From contig CAYXFU010000033.1 of the NCBI GenBank assembly GCA_964464375.1, positions 1 to 40,029 of the forward strand: a DNA stretch of 40,029 nt, written 5' to 3'. The DNA comes from CAIOZA01 sp964464375. GTDB taxonomy: Bacteria > Bacteroidota > Ignavibacteria > Kapaibacteriales > UBA2268. The position numbers and the translations under genes were made by a program. Below, in pieces: positions 1-8,189 of this stretch. The first letter of the stretch is position 1. Every line of letters begins with the position of its first letter. Below the pieces are notes generated by a model that ran no database searches, was not told the origin of the DNA, and saw only the letters and a program-made list of their open reading frames with translations.

Positions 1-221
1 TTGTTCTTACGATGGTCACACCCATTAATCCCCTCTCAAGAGGGGAGAAACAGCCAAAGCGAGTTCAAGTGCTGGGGAATTAGCGGATTGATATTTAGCT
101 ATACGGTGTTCTAAGAAAAGAGTTGATTAATAATTGTGTTATTACCACTTTCGTGGGAATGACATTAACATTAACATTGTCTATTGTAACATTACAATCA
201 CAAAAATTTTGGAGTTACATT
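1..221. other. Left-edge non-coding segment with one palindrome
   Basis: No complete gene is visible before the RNase H-like gene. Two plus-strand frames are open from the window edge: one stops at 112-114 and the other ends in a TAG around 76-78. Either could be the tail of a gene that starts outside the window, but neither tail is recognisable. A short palindrome (CCCCTCT-CA-AGAGGGG, 30-45) lies in this segment and is of the same kind as the one inside the Asp-box gene at 11979-11996. Confidence 0.4.
30..45. repeat. Short palindrome, CCCCTCT-type
   Basis: Perfect 7-bp arms (CCCCTCT / AGAGGGG) around a 2-nt loop. A longer relative (CCCCCTCT-TG-AGAGGGGG) occurs within a coding sequence at 11979-11996, which suggests a dispersed repeat family rather than a local structure. 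Confidence 0.6.
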
Positions 222-740
222 ATGCTTAAAAATATATTATTTACTGACGTTAGTCTGAACCCCAAAATTAAGCTTGGCATGGGGGCTTATCTATTATTAC
301 CCGAAGATATCCTCAACGTTAATCCCGATAGTTTACATAGATTTGAAATTGAAAAGCAGATCGTATTGAAAAAATTCGAAGACACTTCATCGACAAAATT
401 AGAGATTGAAACTGTGTTATGGGCTTTGGAAGAATTCAAACTAATTCCCGGTAAAGCTAATAAACCCTTGTTATTATATTCAGATTCACAGTGTGTGTGT
501 GGCTTGTTAGGCAGAAGACAGCGTTTGGAAGAAACGAATTTCATTGGAAAGAGTTCGGGTAAATTGCTAAATCATTCGGAACAATACAAGGAGTTCTATA
601 AACTTCAAAGAGAATTGGGATTTGAAGTGATTAAGGTAGCTGGACATGCACCTCATGAGACTCATGACACAGTTCACAGGATATTCTCTTTTGTGGATGA
701 ATATGTACGAAATAAATTTAAGGAGAAATTTTTCAGGTAG
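222..740 (+). CDS. RNase HI-family protein
   Basis: A 172-aa protein with the RNase H fold signature. The first strand carries FTDVS (Asp9), then TKLEIET (Glu61) at the start of the helix, YSDSQ (Asp88), VAGH (His142) and FVDEYVR (Asp159). These match the D-E-D-D metal ligands and the catalytic-loop His of RNase HI, which cuts the RNA strand of RNA-DNA hybrids. The spacing between the first Asp and the Glu is longer than in classic RNase HI because of an insert at about residues 22-57. ATG 222 is chosen because GGAG (211-214) sits 7 nt upstream. An upstream in-frame TTG at 123 adds 33 unconvincing residues. It stands alone on the plus strand. It could be a housekeeping hybrid nuclease or a divergent RNase H-like domain of accessory function. 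Confidence 0.75.
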   Translation: MLKNILFTDVSLNPKIKLGMGAYLLLPEDILNVNPDSLHRFEIEKQIVLKKFEDTSSTKLEIETVLWALEEFKLIPGKANKPLLLYSDSQCVCGLLGRRQRLEETNFIGKSSGKLLNHSEQYKEFYKLQRELGFEVIKVAGHAPHETHDTVHRIFSFVDEYVRNKFKEKFFR

Positions 741-752
741 TTGGGAAAAGTC

Positions 753-783
753 AATATAATTATCAAAATGATTATATTTTTTA
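753..783 (+). terminator. Possible AT-rich intrinsic terminator after the RNase H-like gene
   Basis: AATATAAT (753-760) and ATTATATT (771-778) form an 8-bp stem, running into a T tract at 777-782. The stem is all A-T, so it would be weak. Confidence 0.4.
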
Positions 784-893
784 TTTCAGTTAACCAACAC
801 TTATATTAAAGTATTCTGATTTCCTGACGAAAAGGATAAATATTAGCAAATAATGCAGTTATTTTGCTTTTATGCAATTTTATTGAGGGTAAT

Positions 894-1505
894 ATGTGTG
901 CTAATCACTCTATTATGGACATGGGGTTTACTTCAGAACAATTTCCTGAAGGGACTCACATGTGTTTAATCTATAGTAACGAAGAAGACAGAAGAAATGT
1001 AATTTCAAAATTCATCGGAGCGGGTATCTCTAATGAAGACAAAGTAGCCTACTTCGCTGATGAAATGTCGCCTGAAGATTTTATTCTATGGTTGAAAGAT
1101 GCTGGTATTGATGTGCCATCGGGAAATGAGCATAATAACTTGACAGTAGCTACAACATTAGAAACTTACTGTCCCGGCAGTAAATTTGACCCTGATCAGA
1201 TGCTTGATACCTTAAAGAATTTTTATCTTACAGCTAAAAAAGAGAATTTCTCTTCCTGCAGAGTTAGCGGAGAGATGGCTTGGGCTTTGAGGGGCATGCC
1301 CGGTTCAGAAAGACTGATGGAATATGAGTCAAAGGTGAATTCTATTCTTGAGCAATATCCAGTAACAGCCATTTGCCAGTATGATGCAAATCGATTTGAC
1401 GGTGCTACCATACTCGAATGTCTGAAAGTGCATCCCTACATGATAGTAAAAGGGCAGATAGTTCGCAATCCATATTATTTAAAACCTGAAGAGTACTTAA
1501 ACTAG
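894..1505 (+). CDS. MEDS-domain sensory protein
   Basis: A 203-aa protein that is almost entirely a MEDS (methanogen/methylotroph DcmR sensory) domain. Visible blocks are GTHMCLIYSNEEDR near the N terminus, KVAYFADEM, SCRVSGEMAWALRG in the middle and the typical ending NPYYLKPEEYL. MEDS domains are ligand or redox sensors, either stand-alone or fused in front of PAS/histidine-kinase modules. ATG 894 is preferred over TTG 864 because GAGGGT lies just upstream (885-890). The TAG stop at 1503-1505 is in the same frame as the next gene, a histidine kinase starting 27 nt downstream, with no other stop between them. The two are probably one signalling unit, made as two proteins or originally one. 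Confidence 0.8.
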   Translation: MCANHSIMDMGFTSEQFPEGTHMCLIYSNEEDRRNVISKFIGAGISNEDKVAYFADEMSPEDFILWLKDAGIDVPSGNEHNNLTVATTLETYCPGSKFDPDQMLDTLKNFYLTAKKENFSSCRVSGEMAWALRGMPGSERLMEYESKVNSILEQYPVTAICQYDANRFDGATILECLKVHPYMIVKGQIVRNPYYLKPEEYLN

Positions 1506-1532
1506 GGAAATCATATTTTTGAAAGAATTATT

Positions 1533-4500
1533 TTGGATAATGACTTAAAATCAGACTTAAAAAATGAAGTAAGAATTCTTAACCAGTTACTTGCTGCGCA
1601 GAGTATTATCCATATTTTTCCTAATACAAAAAAACTCGGTGAATTTCTTGTTCAAGTGCTAAAAACCATGCCGGGAGTGAGGTCATGCTGTGCCTGTCTT
1701 CGCAACGAAGCAGAATTTATTGGAGATAATTCCGACTTTGCTTCAGAATTGATGGCAACTCTAAAGGATATTCCACATGACAAGAACCATATTACTAAAA
1801 TATTACCTACAAAAGAAAATTTTGTCGCTTTTATTCTTCAAACAACTGCACGACAATTCGGATTTGTTGTTCTATCAATCGATAGCATAGAATTTGAAAA
1901 TTACAAACCGGCAACAAACAATTTTATCAATACTATAGCACTTAACCTTGAAAATCACTGGCGTAACGAAGAATTAGCTCTATATAAAGACAATTTAGAA
2001 GAACTTGTTAAAGAAAGAACAGCTGAATTAGAATTAAAAGTTACAGATCTTAGATTAGCAGAAAAAACAATAAGAGAAAGCGAAGGTAAGTTCAAGGGAA
2101 TTTACGAAGCATCTCCTATTGGGATAGAGTTATATAATCACTCAGGGAATCTGTTGGATGTTAACCAGAAATGTATAGATATTTTGGGTATTGTCGATCA
2201 ATCTCAATTGAAACAATTTAATCTTTTCAATGATCCAAATCTTGACGAAAGCCTTTTAGATCTTCTTAGAAACGGTGAAACTGTAAGGCAGGAAATTAGC
2301 TTTGATTTTGATAAAGTTCGTGAACTGAAATTATATGATACGACAAAAAGTGGTATAATATATCTTGATTTTCAAATTACTCCGGTAAAAATCAATGGTA
2401 TAGGACCAATTATTGGATATTTAACACACATCCGAGATATAACTGAGCAAAAGTTTCGTGATGATGAGCGGGATATGACATCCCGTTTAATATTACTTAT
2501 TAATTCACCGGGTGACTTCAGAGAACGTATTTCAGAATTGATAGCTTCACTTAAAGGGTGGTCTGGCTGCGAAGCTGTAGGAATAAGGCTACACTTGGGT
2601 GAAGACTATCCATATTATGCAACAAATGGATTCCCGGCTCGGTTCGTTCAAGCTGAGAACCATCTATGTGTATATGATTCCACAGGGAATATTCTGCATG
2701 ACGAAGTTGGTAATCCAGTCCTCGAATGCATGTGTGGTAATGTACTTTGCGGAAGGTTCGATGCGGAAAAATCTTTTTTTACAAAAAATGGTAGTTTCTG
2801 GTCGAATAATACCTCTGCCCTTCTTGCCAGTACCACTGAAGCCGACCGTCAGGCTCGAACACGAAACCGGTGCAATGGTGAAGGATACGAATCAGTAGCT
2901 TTAGTTCCTCTTAAAGCAGGTAATCAGGTTTTTGGTTTGATTCAATATAATGATAAACGTAAAGACCGATTTACTTTATTAATGATCGAGCATTTCGAAA
3001 GGACTGCAGACAGCCTCAGTTATGCTCTTTCGCAACGTCAGGCAGAAGAAGAACTAAAGAAAAGCCGTCAGTTATTAGCTGAAACCGAAAGAATAGGAAA
3101 AGTTGGTGGTTGGGAATTTAATATTGATACAGGAAAACAGATCTGGACAGATGAAGTTTATAGAATTCATGAAGTTGAGTCGGGATTTGTTCCAGACTTG
3201 ATAAATGGAATTAATTTCTATGCTCCTTCCTCTTTACCAATTGTAGAAAATGCAGTTAAACAAGCAATCGAGCATGATGAATCATTTGATCTGGAATTAG
3301 ATATAATCACAGCAAAAGGAAATATTAGAAGTGTTCACGCTATTGGTGAAGCTGATTTGCAAAACCGTCGGATTTTTGGGTTTTTCCAGGACATAACAAA
3401 AAGAAAACAGACAGAACTTGCATTAAAAGATAGCGAACAAAGATATAAACTCTTATTTCAAAACCTTAACTCACTTTTTTCAGTTTATGAAATTGTTCTT
3501 GACAAAAACGGCAAACCATTCGATTTGCGTTTTCTGCAAGTAAATTCTGCTTATGAGGAATTTACCGGATTAAAATCATCTGATTTGATTGGTAAAACAT
3601 TACTAGAAGTCTTTCCGGCGACAGAAGAATACTGGATAGAAAAGATTGCAGATGTTGCTATGTCCGGAATTCCTTCTAATTATGAAAATTACAGCAAAAT
3701 ATTAGACAAATACTTAGAACTCAGCATCTATTCACCTGAACATAATCAAATCGCACTTTTAGGACATGACATAACATACCGGAAAAAGGCAGAAGTTGAT
3801 ATTAAGAATAAAAATATAGAACTGGCAGAGCTTAATGCTTCAAAAGACAAATTTTTCTCTATAATAGCGCATGATTTGCGTTCTCCTTTTAACGGCTTCC
3901 TTGGTTTAACCAGACTGATGGCAGAAGAAACATCAGATTTTACTTTGATTGAGCTACAGGAAATCAGCCAAAAAATGCAGTCGTCAGCAAACAATTTGTA
4001 CAAACTGCTCGAAAATCTGCTGGAATGGTCAAGGATTCAGCGGGGACTAACAGAATTCAAACCTCAGGTTTGTCAACTGAATGATATAATAAAACAAAAT
4101 ATTGAGATAGAGCGCGATTTTGCAAAACAGAAGAGTATAGAGATTATTTTAAATATTGTCAATACTTATGAAGCTAAGATTGATATATCTATGATAGATA
4201 CTGTTCTTAGGAATTTAATCACAAATGCTATAAAGTTTACTCCGCGTGGTGGGAAAATTGAGATTGGTGTTTCATCAGATGAACTCCACCTCGAAGGTGG
4301 AGCCCATCTTGCTACCTGCATTTATATCAAAGACAACGGCATCGGCATGAATGCTGATACATTAGAAAAACTATTCAAAATTGACGAAAATGTTACACGT
4401 CCCGGCACAGAAAAAGAACCCAGCACAGGATTGGGGCTTCTCCTCTGTAAGGAATTTGTTGAGAAGCATGGAGGCAGGATTTGGGCAGAAAGCGAAGAAG

Positions 4501-4559
4501 GAAAAGGAAGTACGTTTTATTTAACATTGCCGAAGGATGTTCAGCCCATTAAGAGCTAA
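1533..4559 (+). CDS. Multi-PAS/GAF sensor histidine kinase
   Basis: A 1008-aa hybrid-free sensor kinase with no obvious membrane segment, so probably cytoplasmic. Inferred order: a GAF-like N-terminal region (about 1-140), a charged coiled coil (about 145-185), PAS (about 185-310, ending GYLTHIRDITEQK), GAF (about 315-505), PAS (about 515-630, ending GFFQDITKRK), PAS (about 640-755), HisKA (FFSIIAHDLRSPF, phospho-acceptor His780), and HATPase (LRNLITNAIKFT, DNGIGM, GLGLLLC). The GAF domain carries a cysteine cluster, CMCGNVLCG (Cys399, 401, 406) plus Cys447. No receiver domain or response regulator is encoded next to it. The start is a TTG with only a weak GAAAGA upstream. The upstream MEDS gene lies in the same frame across one TAG. 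A palindrome (4284-4302) sits in frame inside the HATPase domain, encoding ELHLEGG. Confidence 0.85.
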   Translation: MDNDLKSDLKNEVRILNQLLAAQSIIHIFPNTKKLGEFLVQVLKTMPGVRSCCACLRNEAEFIGDNSDFASELMATLKDIPHDKNHITKILPTKENFVAFILQTTARQFGFVVLSIDSIEFENYKPATNNFINTIALNLENHWRNEELALYKDNLEELVKERTAELELKVTDLRLAEKTIRESEGKFKGIYEASPIGIELYNHSGNLLDVNQKCIDILGIVDQSQLKQFNLFNDPNLDESLLDLLRNGETVRQEISFDFDKVRELKLYDTTKSGIIYLDFQITPVKINGIGPIIGYLTHIRDITEQKFRDDERDMTSRLILLINSPGDFRERISELIASLKGWSGCEAVGIRLHLGEDYPYYATNGFPARFVQAENHLCVYDSTGNILHDEVGNPVLECMCGNVLCGRFDAEKSFFTKNGSFWSNNTSALLASTTEADRQARTRNRCNGEGYESVALVPLKAGNQVFGLIQYNDKRKDRFTLLMIEHFERTADSLSYALSQRQAEEELKKSRQLLAETERIGKVGGWEFNIDTGKQIWTDEVYRIHEVESGFVPDLINGINFYAPSSLPIVENAVKQAIEHDESFDLELDIITAKGNIRSVHAIGEADLQNRRIFGFFQDITKRKQTELALKDSEQRYKLLFQNLNSLFSVYEIVLDKNGKPFDLRFLQVNSAYEEFTGLKSSDLIGKTLLEVFPATEEYWIEKIADVAMSGIPSNYENYSKILDKYLELSIYSPEHNQIALLGHDITYRKKAEVDIKNKNIELAELNASKDKFFSIIAHDLRSPFNGFLGLTRLMAEETSDFTLIELQEISQKMQSSANNLYKLLENLLEWSRIQRGLTEFKPQVCQLNDIIKQNIEIERDFAKQKSIEIILNIVNTYEAKIDISMIDTVLRNLITNAIKFTPRGGKIEIGVSSDELHLEGGAHLATCIYIKDNGIGMNADTLEKLFKIDENVTRPGTEKEPSTGLGLLLCKEFVEKHGGRIWAESEEGKGSTFYLTLPKDVQPIKS
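4284..4302. repeat. Palindrome inside the histidine kinase HATPase domain
   Basis: CTCCACC-TCGAA-GGTGGAG has 7-bp perfect arms. It is translated in frame as LHLEGGA, in a loop just before the G1 box strand, where kinases of this type are normally shorter. Confidence 0.6.
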
Positions 4560-4575
4560 TACAATACAAACCGAA

Positions 4576-4595
4576 GGACACGGCACGCCGTGTCC
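4576..4595. repeat. GGACACGGC palindrome, copy 1
   Basis: 9-bp perfect arms GGACACGGC / GCCGTGTCC around AC, followed by CTACAA. Identical copies lie at 4807-4826 and 5025-5044. Confidence 0.8.
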
Positions 4596-4623
4596 CTACA
4601 ATGCAGGATGCATTCGCAACTTA

Positions 4624-4645
4624 TTCCAAAGCAGGAGCTTTGGAA
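4624..4645. repeat. TTCCAAAGC palindrome, copy 1
   Basis: 9-bp perfect arms TTCCAAAGC / GCTTTGGAA with loop AGGA. An identical copy lies at 4889-4910. Confidence 0.8.
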
Positions 4646-4677
4646 TTAGAGAATATTTGGTCAATCAAGGATGATTG

Positions 4678-4777
4678 NNNNNNNNNNNNNNNNNNNNNNN
4701 NNNNNNNNNNNNNNNNNNNNNNNNNNNNNNNNNNNNNNNNNNNNNNNNNNNNNNNNNNNNNNNNNNNNNNNNNNNNN
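4678..4777. other. Assembly gap of 100 N
   Basis: Exactly 100 unknown bases lie between two segments of a tandem repeat. The round number suggests a placeholder of unknown size. The intact second copy has 53 nt at this place (4943-4995), so the true gap is probably about 53 nt. Confidence 0.95.
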
Positions 4778-4806
4778 GCGGAGAAAATTAATTGTTATTC
4801 AAGAAA

Positions 4807-4826
4807 GGACACGGCACGCCGTGTCC
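4807..4826. repeat. GGACACGGC palindrome, copy 2
   Basis: Identical to the palindrome at 4576-4595, including the CTACAATGCA tail. Confidence 0.8.
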
Positions 4827-4854
4827 CTACAATGCAGAATACTTACGCAACTAG

Positions 4855-4876
4855 TTCCCAAGATCCCTCTTGGGAA
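4855..4876. repeat. TTCCCAAGA palindrome
   Basis: 9-bp perfect arms TTCCCAAGA / TCTTGGGAA with loop TCCC. It is part of a 34-nt block present in repeat copy 2 and absent from copy 1, so it reads as a separate insertion. Confidence 0.75.
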
Positions 4877-4888
4877 TAATAATTTAGA

Positions 4889-4910
4889 TTCCAAAGCAGG
4901 AGCTTTGGAA
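4889..4910. repeat. TTCCAAAGC palindrome, copy 2
   Basis: Identical to 4624-4645, and followed by the same stretch as far as GATGATTG. Confidence 0.8.
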
Positions 4911-4961
4911 TTAGAGAATATTTGGTCAATCAAGGATGATTGACCTACCAAATACATCGTA

Positions 4962-4983
4962 GGACAAGCATTCCTGCTTGTCC
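4962..4983. repeat. GGACAAGCA palindrome
   Basis: 9-bp perfect arms GGACAAGCA / TGCTTGTCC with loop TTCC. It lies in the part of copy 2 that corresponds to the assembly gap in copy 1. Confidence 0.75.
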
Positions 4984-5024
4984 GCCTATTTGATTGCGGA
5001 GAAAATTAATTGTTATTCAAGAAA

Positions 5025-5044
5025 GGACACGGCACGCCGTGTCC
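5025..5044. repeat. GGACACGGC palindrome, copy 3
   Basis: Identical to 4576-4595 and 4807-4826, again followed by CTACAA. It ends the tandem array. Confidence 0.8.
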
Positions 5045-5228
5045 CTACAACAATTACAATTGATATCGGAATACCTATTTTGATATAATATTACAGAAAA
5101 ATTGCAAAAAATGATTTTTCTGTAGTGTTGTTTTGAAAAATTTCCTTAATTTGAATTTTGCATATTGTTGAGGATACTTATAGAATAATAATACGCTTTA
5201 TTAATTTAATATCAATTTGAGAAACATC

Positions 5229-7448
5229 ATGATTCATTCAATGTTTTTAAATCGGGTAAATTGCGTATTGCTCTTTGCACTTATTTTATTTTTCACTTCA
5301 TTATCAGATTTATTCTCACAAAAACCTCTTACAATTCCTGCTATCAGGGAATGGAATGACCGATCCGGTAAATTTGTTTTAACATCAAACAGCAGAATAA
5401 TAATTGACAAGAATTATTATCAGGAACTGATCGAAACTGCAAAGACATTCGCTGAAGACTTATTGGCTCTTAAGAACTTCAAACCTGAAATAATTAAAGG
5501 TGATAAAGCCGGTAGTTCGGATTTCTTTTTGACTTTGGGAATGAAGGACAGCATACTGGGTAAAGAGGGTTATGAAATGGCTGTTGGTGATAGTATTTCT
5601 ATTATAGCTAACACCTCAACAGGTGTTTTTTATGGAACAAGAAGCTTATTGCAAATTCTAAAGCACTCCGATAAAATTTCAGGCGGCTTTGCCCGAGATT
5701 ATCCGGACTATCCCGAACGGGCATTTATGGTTGATAATGGCCGTAAGTACTTCAGTGTGGAATGGATGGAAAACCAAATCAAAGAGCTTTCTTATATCAA
5801 AATGAACTATTTCCATTGGCATATTTCTGACAATCAAGGTTTTCGAATTGAATCAGTTTCTCATCCGGAAATCGTCTCCAATCAACATTATTCGCGCCAA
5901 GAAGTATTATATCTGCTTGAAATAGCCAGAAAATATCATGTTCTTATTGTTCCTGAAATTGATATGCCCGGTCATATGGGTGCTATACTAAAAAATAATG
6001 ATAAATATGCTTTAAGGGATTTTAATAGCAATATCTACGACTCATACCTTGATTTCACTGAGGATTCAGCCAGGCAATTTGCAAGAGAAATAATTCTTGA
6101 ATATATTGATTTATTCCCTGGACAATTCTGGCATGGAGGAGTTGATGAATATGTTTATAATAATTTTGAAAGATTCCCACAATTTCAGGATTATGCTAAA
6201 AAGCTTTATGGAAATGAAGCTATTGGAAGTGATGCAGTAATAGGCTTTATCAATTGGATGAACAGTTTGGTAAGAGAAAAGGGAAAAACATTAAGAATCT
6301 GGAATGACCCTATAAGTAAATTGAAAAATAATGGCGGTAAAGGTACTGCTGATAAAAACATTATCATAGAGTATTGGTGTGGAGATGACGAGCCGAATGA
6401 TTTCATCAATAGTGATTATAATATTTCAAATTGCAGTATCGACTTTCTATACTATAATTTAGGTGGGAGTTGGCTCGGTTACAATGAATTTCTTTATGAG
6501 CGGTGGAAACCAAGTATTTTTCAAGGTGGCAAAAGAGTACCCGAAAAACATCCTCAAAATAATGGATCTAAATATCATGTCTGGTGTGACAATCCTGACA
6601 ATGAAACCGAGGGTCACGTTGCCGTTGCTATCAGATTTGTTATGAAGGTACTTTCTCAGGGATTGTGGGGTTCTCCCATGCTTGTCCCAAAAGTTGATCA
6701 ATTCGAAAAGCTGGCTGACTCAATTGGATTGGCTCCTGGTGTGGTTTATCCAGAAAATCCAATGCCGGGTAATTTGGCTTTCAAAAAATATGTGCGTTCT
6801 GAATCTGTTAGACAAAATTCAGTTAACATTCCTCAGAGAATCAATGATGGTAACCGAAATACTCAATGGGTTAGCGACTATCGCGACACTTCATGGATCT
6901 ATGTCGATTTAGCAGATACTTTCAAAATTAACCAAATTAAGCTTATCTGGTTCCATACTCCGGCAAAGCAATTTAAGGTTCAGGTGTCAAACGATTCTCT
7001 GAACTGGCAGACAATAAGGAGTTTTACAGATTCAATTCAATGGATAATGGATCTGAAAGAATTAGATGCTGTTGGCAGATATATTCGTATATTTCTTACA
7101 CAGCATGTGGATTCTTCATTCTACACATTATGGGAGATTGAAGCATACGGAACTAAATATATAAAAACTGATACCAGCAACGACACAATCATCGACAATA
7201 TCAGGATATACCCTACTCCCTTTAGTTCCTTTGTTACAATAGAGTATTTCCTTAACACAGATACTGATGTCAAAGTTAAAGTATTTGACATTCAAGGCAA
7301 TGAAGTCGGCTGTTTGTTTGATGGATCTATGCAAAAAGGCAAGAATTACTTAAACTGGAATGGTGAGGGATGCTCTCAGGGAGAGTATATTTTCAAAATT
7401 GAGGCAGGTAAAAATACTTACTCAATAAAAACTATTTTGATTAAGTAA
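5229..7448 (+). CDS. Secreted GH20 beta-N-acetylhexosaminidase with T9SS sorting domain
   Basis: A 739-aa exported glycosidase that should release terminal GlcNAc or GalNAc from chitin oligomers, peptidoglycan or glycans. Order: signal peptide (hydrophobic about 12-28, ending SLSDLFSQ), GH20 N-terminal domain (about 30-140, with FYGTRSLLQIL), and a GH20 TIM barrel (about 150-500) with NYFHWHISDNQGFR, VPEIDMPGH and the catalytic pair in HGGVDEY (Asp306-Glu307). Next comes a discoidin/F5-8C-like carbohydrate-binding domain (about 520-635, ending LWEIEAYG). The last part is a type A T9SS sorting domain (from about 655: IRIYPTPFSSFVTIEY, ending YSIKTILIK). ATG 5229 is chosen; a TTG 12 nt upstream is also open, and no strong ribosome binding site is seen. 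The nearest downstream gene is unrelated. Confidence 0.9.
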   Translation: MIHSMFLNRVNCVLLFALILFFTSLSDLFSQKPLTIPAIREWNDRSGKFVLTSNSRIIIDKNYYQELIETAKTFAEDLLALKNFKPEIIKGDKAGSSDFFLTLGMKDSILGKEGYEMAVGDSISIIANTSTGVFYGTRSLLQILKHSDKISGGFARDYPDYPERAFMVDNGRKYFSVEWMENQIKELSYIKMNYFHWHISDNQGFRIESVSHPEIVSNQHYSRQEVLYLLEIARKYHVLIVPEIDMPGHMGAILKNNDKYALRDFNSNIYDSYLDFTEDSARQFAREIILEYIDLFPGQFWHGGVDEYVYNNFERFPQFQDYAKKLYGNEAIGSDAVIGFINWMNSLVREKGKTLRIWNDPISKLKNNGGKGTADKNIIIEYWCGDDEPNDFINSDYNISNCSIDFLYYNLGGSWLGYNEFLYERWKPSIFQGGKRVPEKHPQNNGSKYHVWCDNPDNETEGHVAVAIRFVMKVLSQGLWGSPMLVPKVDQFEKLADSIGLAPGVVYPENPMPGNLAFKKYVRSESVRQNSVNIPQRINDGNRNTQWVSDYRDTSWIYVDLADTFKINQIKLIWFHTPAKQFKVQVSNDSLNWQTIRSFTDSIQWIMDLKELDAVGRYIRIFLTQHVDSSFYTLWEIEAYGTKYIKTDTSNDTIIDNIRIYPTPFSSFVTIEYFLNTDTDVKVKVFDIQGNEVGCLFDGSMQKGKNYLNWNGEGCSQGEYIFKIEAGKNTYSIKTILIK

Positions 7449-7503
7449 AGTGGAAGAACTTAGATGTATCCTTTTTGGAGATTTATATAGAAAACACATT
7501 TGA

Positions 7504-8097
7504 TTAGTATTAGTTGAGGAAGATGAGATTAACCTAAAAGGAAATACTTATAATGCCTCCTTTGATTCAGTCGAATCCCTTCTGACCGATGGTTCGAAGG
7601 GTGCTATACTCCGTGCTGCTCAGATTGTGGATTCAAATCCGGAATTGTTCGATCCGATGGTTGACCTTTTTTGCCAAGAGAAGCCCCGAGTTTCAGCTTG
7701 GGCAATCAGGGTTATCATTATATTGGCTGAAGACAATCCTGGATTGCTTTCACCATATCGCGATATGCTTCTCAGCAAGCTTGCTCAAATGACAAATCAG
7801 AGTCTTATGTTTAATCTTCTGCATCTGTTCATACTTATCGATCTTCCAGATGACGACGAATATCTTGGCAGACTCACAGACATCTGTATCAATCTGATGG
7901 ATGGAATATACGAACGCAGAGCCATAAAAGTTTACAGTCTGGATATACTTTATAGACTTTCGAAGATTTACCCGGAATTCTCCGGAGAGCTGGAGCAAAT
8001 CATCCGCAAACAGATGATTGACCCTTATCCGGCTCTTTATTCCCGTTGTTGGCACCTTTTGAAAAAGATGGGGATTAGGATTGAGGAAGAGGAGTAA
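7504..8097 (+). CDS. HEAT-repeat-like protein, start codon uncertain
   Basis: The alpha-helical, leucine-rich pattern (ILRAAQIVDSNPELF, WAIRVIIILAEDNPGL, LSKLAQMTNQSLMFNLLHL, AIKVYSLDILYRLSKIYPE) fits a small HEAT/ARM-repeat protein. I know of no precise function. The reading frame is open from just after a TGA at 7501-7503 to the TAA ending at 8097, and coding-like sequence begins by about 7558. The first standard start codon in frame is GTG 7627, which would leave 156 aa and cut off the first helix; no ATG, GTG or TTG lies earlier. Either a non-standard start such as ATT 7528 is used, or the 5' end is damaged. Coordinates give the open frame. Confidence 0.55.
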   Translation, partial: LVLVEEDEINLKGNTYNASFDSVESLLTDGSKGAILRAAQIVDSNPELFDPMVDLFCQEKPRVSAWAIRVIIILAEDNPGLLSPYRDMLLSKLAQMTNQSLMFNLLHLFILIDLPDDDEYLGRLTDICINLMDGIYERRAIKVYSLDILYRLSKIYPEFSGELEQIIRKQMIDPYPALYSRCWHLLKKMGIRIEEEE

Positions 8098-8189
8098 GGG
8101 AATGGATAGTGTGAAGAACGACAAATAATTTACTTTTGATTTAGTATGTTTTGTATTTTTGTATATGATTAAATTCTTAAGGCGATTTA

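Larger units (their letters stand above)
4560..5228. repeat. Palindrome-rich tandem repeat region, about 670 nt, no gene
   Basis: Two copies of a composite unit can be aligned. Each starts with the GGACACGGC palindrome (4576, 4807), continues with a TACAATGCA block, then the TTCCAAAGC palindrome (4624, 4889), a stretch ending in GATGATTG (4677, 4942), and a GCGGAGAAAATTAATTG block (4778, 4996) that leads into the next GGACACGGC palindrome (4807, 5025). The second copy has a further 34-nt insertion carrying the TTCCCAAGA palindrome (4855-4876). Short ORFs here run through N or repeat sequence and are not genes. The last ~170 nt (5045-5228) are AT-rich and presumably hold the promoter of the GH20 gene, though no clear element stands out. 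Confidence 0.8.

Noticed and set aside
4601..4943. Short ORFs over the N gap and repeats
   Set aside because: They are open only because N codons do not stop; the sequence is repeat DNA.
4560..5050. Tandem repeat array as a CRISPR
   Set aside because: Units are about 184-218 nt with internal palindromes and near-identical spacers; there are no short direct repeats with unique spacers and no cas genes.
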